Below the pieces are notes generated by a model, which saw only the letters and a list, made by a program, of their open reading frames with translations, was not told the DNA's origin and did no database searches. Made by a program: the position numbers and the translations under genes. A DNA stretch of 17,380 nt from an uncultured Mucilaginibacter sp. (lineage in GTDB: Bacteria; Bacteroidota; Bacteroidia; Sphingobacteriales; Sphingobacteriaceae): NCBI RefSeq assembly GCF_946481715.1, contig NZ_CAMLOV010000123.1:1-17380 (forward strand), in the 5' to 3' direction. Shown here piece by piece: positions 16,128 to 17,380 of this stretch (position 1 is its first letter; each line of letters starts with the position of its first letter).

Positions 16128-17168
16128 GTGAAAAAACTCTCTATAGTTGATATTGCCAACCACTTAAACGTTTCTAAAACCACTATATCCTTTATCCTTA
16201 ATGGCCGTGCCCAGGAGAAGAGAATTGGTAAAGAACTGGTGGAGCGCGTACAAAAATTTGTAGACGAAGTGGGTTATAAACCTAATTCGCTTGCCAAGAG
16301 TTTGCGAACAGGCAAATCAAATATTATTGGGCTAATGGTGGAAGATATTTCCAACCCGTTCTTCGCAGCTATTGCACGCCTGATAGAAGATCGCGCCTAT
16401 AAAAACGGCTACAAAATTATCTATTGCAGTACTGATAACGATACAGCCAAAACCAAGGAACTTATTAATATGTTTCGCGACAGGCACGTAGATGGGTACA
16501 TCATTGCACCGCCCGAAGGTATCGAAGATGATATTAGTTCGCTGATAAAAGAGGGAATGCCCGTGGTGCTTTTTGACAGACACCTGCCCAAGGTAAGTAC
16601 GGATTATGTGGAGATTGATAACCTTTTTAGTACTTATAACGCTACTATGCACTTGGTGCAACAAGGGTATAAAAACATAGCATACATAACCTTTGCATCG
16701 CACCAAACACAAATGCAATCACGGTTGCAGGGGTATAAAGATGCGTTGAAGGAAAGCGGTTTAAAAGCCAACATCCAGGAGATCGTTTTTAATCAGGATG
16801 AGGAACAAATAATGGGGCCAATTAGCGCGTTCCTCAAAAAGAACAAACACCTCGACGCTGTGTTTTTCGGCACCAACCATGTTGGCACCTGTGGGTTAAA
16901 AGTGATTAATAATCTTGGCCTTAAGGTACCATCAGACCTAGCCCTGGTCTCTTTTGACGATTACGATGTGTTTAAGCTTTTCTCGCCACCGGTTAGCGCT
17001 ATTGCCCAGCCGATTGAAGCCATAGCCGATAGTGTAATAACGGTGCTGTTGAACAAACTAAATACCTCATCACAGCATATCAGCTCCCAGTCCATCATCC
17101 TCAAGACTGATTTTAATATCAGGGGATCCTCAAAAAAGGTCGAAAACGCCCTGATGGACGCTAAGTAG
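16128..17168 (+). CDS. LacI/GalR-family transcriptional regulator
   Basis: This is a sugar-responsive DNA-binding regulator of 346 residues, full length for the family. It starts with GTG at 16128, placing MKKLSIVDIANHLNVSKTTI directly at the N terminus. The helix-turn-helix covers about residues 4-26 (recognition segment VSKTTISFILNG). A hinge helix follows (NSLAKSLRTGKS, 53-64), then the periplasmic-binding-protein-like core (IIGLMVEDISNPFFA from 66; VSFDDYDVFKLFSPPVSAI from 274; IAQP). All parts needed for operator binding and ligand response are present. The candidate operator at 16051 implies autoregulation, and the matching site before the GDSL gene implies a local regulon. The inducer is unknown; a mannose-type sugar would fit the GH92 and FHS neighbours. 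It follows the transporter by 135 bases and probably has its own promoter. Confidence 0.95.
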   Translation: MKKLSIVDIANHLNVSKTTISFILNGRAQEKRIGKELVERVQKFVDEVGYKPNSLAKSLRTGKSNIIGLMVEDISNPFFAAIARLIEDRAYKNGYKIIYCSTDNDTAKTKELINMFRDRHVDGYIIAPPEGIEDDISSLIKEGMPVVLFDRHLPKVSTDYVEIDNLFSTYNATMHLVQQGYKNIAYITFASHQTQMQSRLQGYKDALKESGLKANIQEIVFNQDEEQIMGPISAFLKKNKHLDAVFFGTNHVGTCGLKVINNLGLKVPSDLALVSFDDYDVFKLFSPPVSAIAQPIEAIADSVITVLLNKLNTSSQHISSQSIILKTDFNIRGSSKKVENALMDAK

Positions 17169-17340
17169 TTATAAGCTTTTTAGTGGAAGTAACATACACT
17201 TTCCCGCGCCACTCCCCAATCGTTCTATAACGTGGATAAAGGCTGTAAGCGATCATTTAATTTGTACGGTAACAACCTGCTATGAGTTTTGCGGGCGGGC
17301 CTGCATAATTAGCGGCAAACGTACCAGCCATTCCAAATGT

Positions 17341-17367
17341 AAAAAAGCCCCTCTTTCAAGGGGCTTT
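17341..17367 (-). terminator. Hairpin terminator, best fitting a gene on the - strand beyond the right edge
   Basis: AAAGCCCCT (17344-17352) pairs perfectly with AGGGGCTTT (17359-17367) around a six-base loop. Read on the - strand, the stem is followed by a run of T (complement of the A-run at 17341-17346), as expected for a terminator of leftward transcription. On the + strand only three T follow, so it may also stop the LacI-gene transcript, but less well. The repeat CAAATGTA flanks it on both sides (17334-17341 and 17371-17378). The gap 17170-17333 holds no gene that I can support. Confidence 0.7.
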
Positions 17368-17380
17368 CTGCAAATGTAGC

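Noticed and set aside
17169..17340. Possible small gene or RNA in the gap after the LacI-family gene
   Set aside because: I found no convincing start, frame, tRNA fold or conserved motif on either strand.

Overview
The window reads as a chromosomal segment from a Bacteroidetes bacterium, most likely of the Sphingobacteriaceae (Mucilaginibacter/Pedobacter type; the genus is a guess). The reasons are the SusC/SusD outer-membrane uptake genes, a GH92 exo-mannosidase, A/T-rich starts without Shine-Dalgarno sequences, TAnnTTTG-like promoter elements, and coding DNA of moderate GC. All genes lie on the + strand.

Layout. (1) Bases 1-801 hold the 3' end of a secreted protein resembling the DUF4961 accessory proteins of polysaccharide-utilisation loci (PULs). 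(2) Bases 899-8894 hold a SusC-SusD-SusC triad: a divergent SusC-type TonB-dependent transporter, a SusD lipoprotein, and a second, canonical SusC with no SusD of its own. A strong hairpin terminator follows at about 8915-8956. (3) Bases 9118-11477 hold a divergent, enlarged Lgt-family membrane protein. It overlaps by 4 bp (ATGA) a secreted protein that looks like a DUF5005/DUF4185-type beta-propeller. (4) Bases 11615-12277 hold an exported SGNH/GDSL hydrolase with its own candidate promoter, a palindromic operator-like site and a clear terminator. (5) Bases 12381-15992 hold a secreted GH92 alpha-mannosidase and an FHS-type (FucP-like) sugar transporter, with a separate candidate promoter in front of the transporter. 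(6) Bases 16128-17168 hold a LacI-family regulator. Its upstream region carries a perfect 14-bp palindrome with a central CG, and the core of this palindrome recurs over the GDSL gene start region. The right edge carries a hairpin whose T-tract suits a gene arriving on the - strand from outside the window.

How they may work together (inference): the SusC/D complex binds and imports oligosaccharides. GH92 trims terminal alpha-mannose in the periplasm, the SGNH hydrolase may remove ester groups, and the FHS transporter takes the freed hexose across the inner membrane. The LacI protein probably senses a sugar and controls itself and the GDSL gene through a shared TAAATC(G/A)ATTTA core. I see no phage, CRISPR, IS element, tRNA or rRNA. 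The most unusual items are the two SusC genes around one SusD, the Lgt-like protein with substitutions at two conserved Lgt positions, and the matched operator pair.
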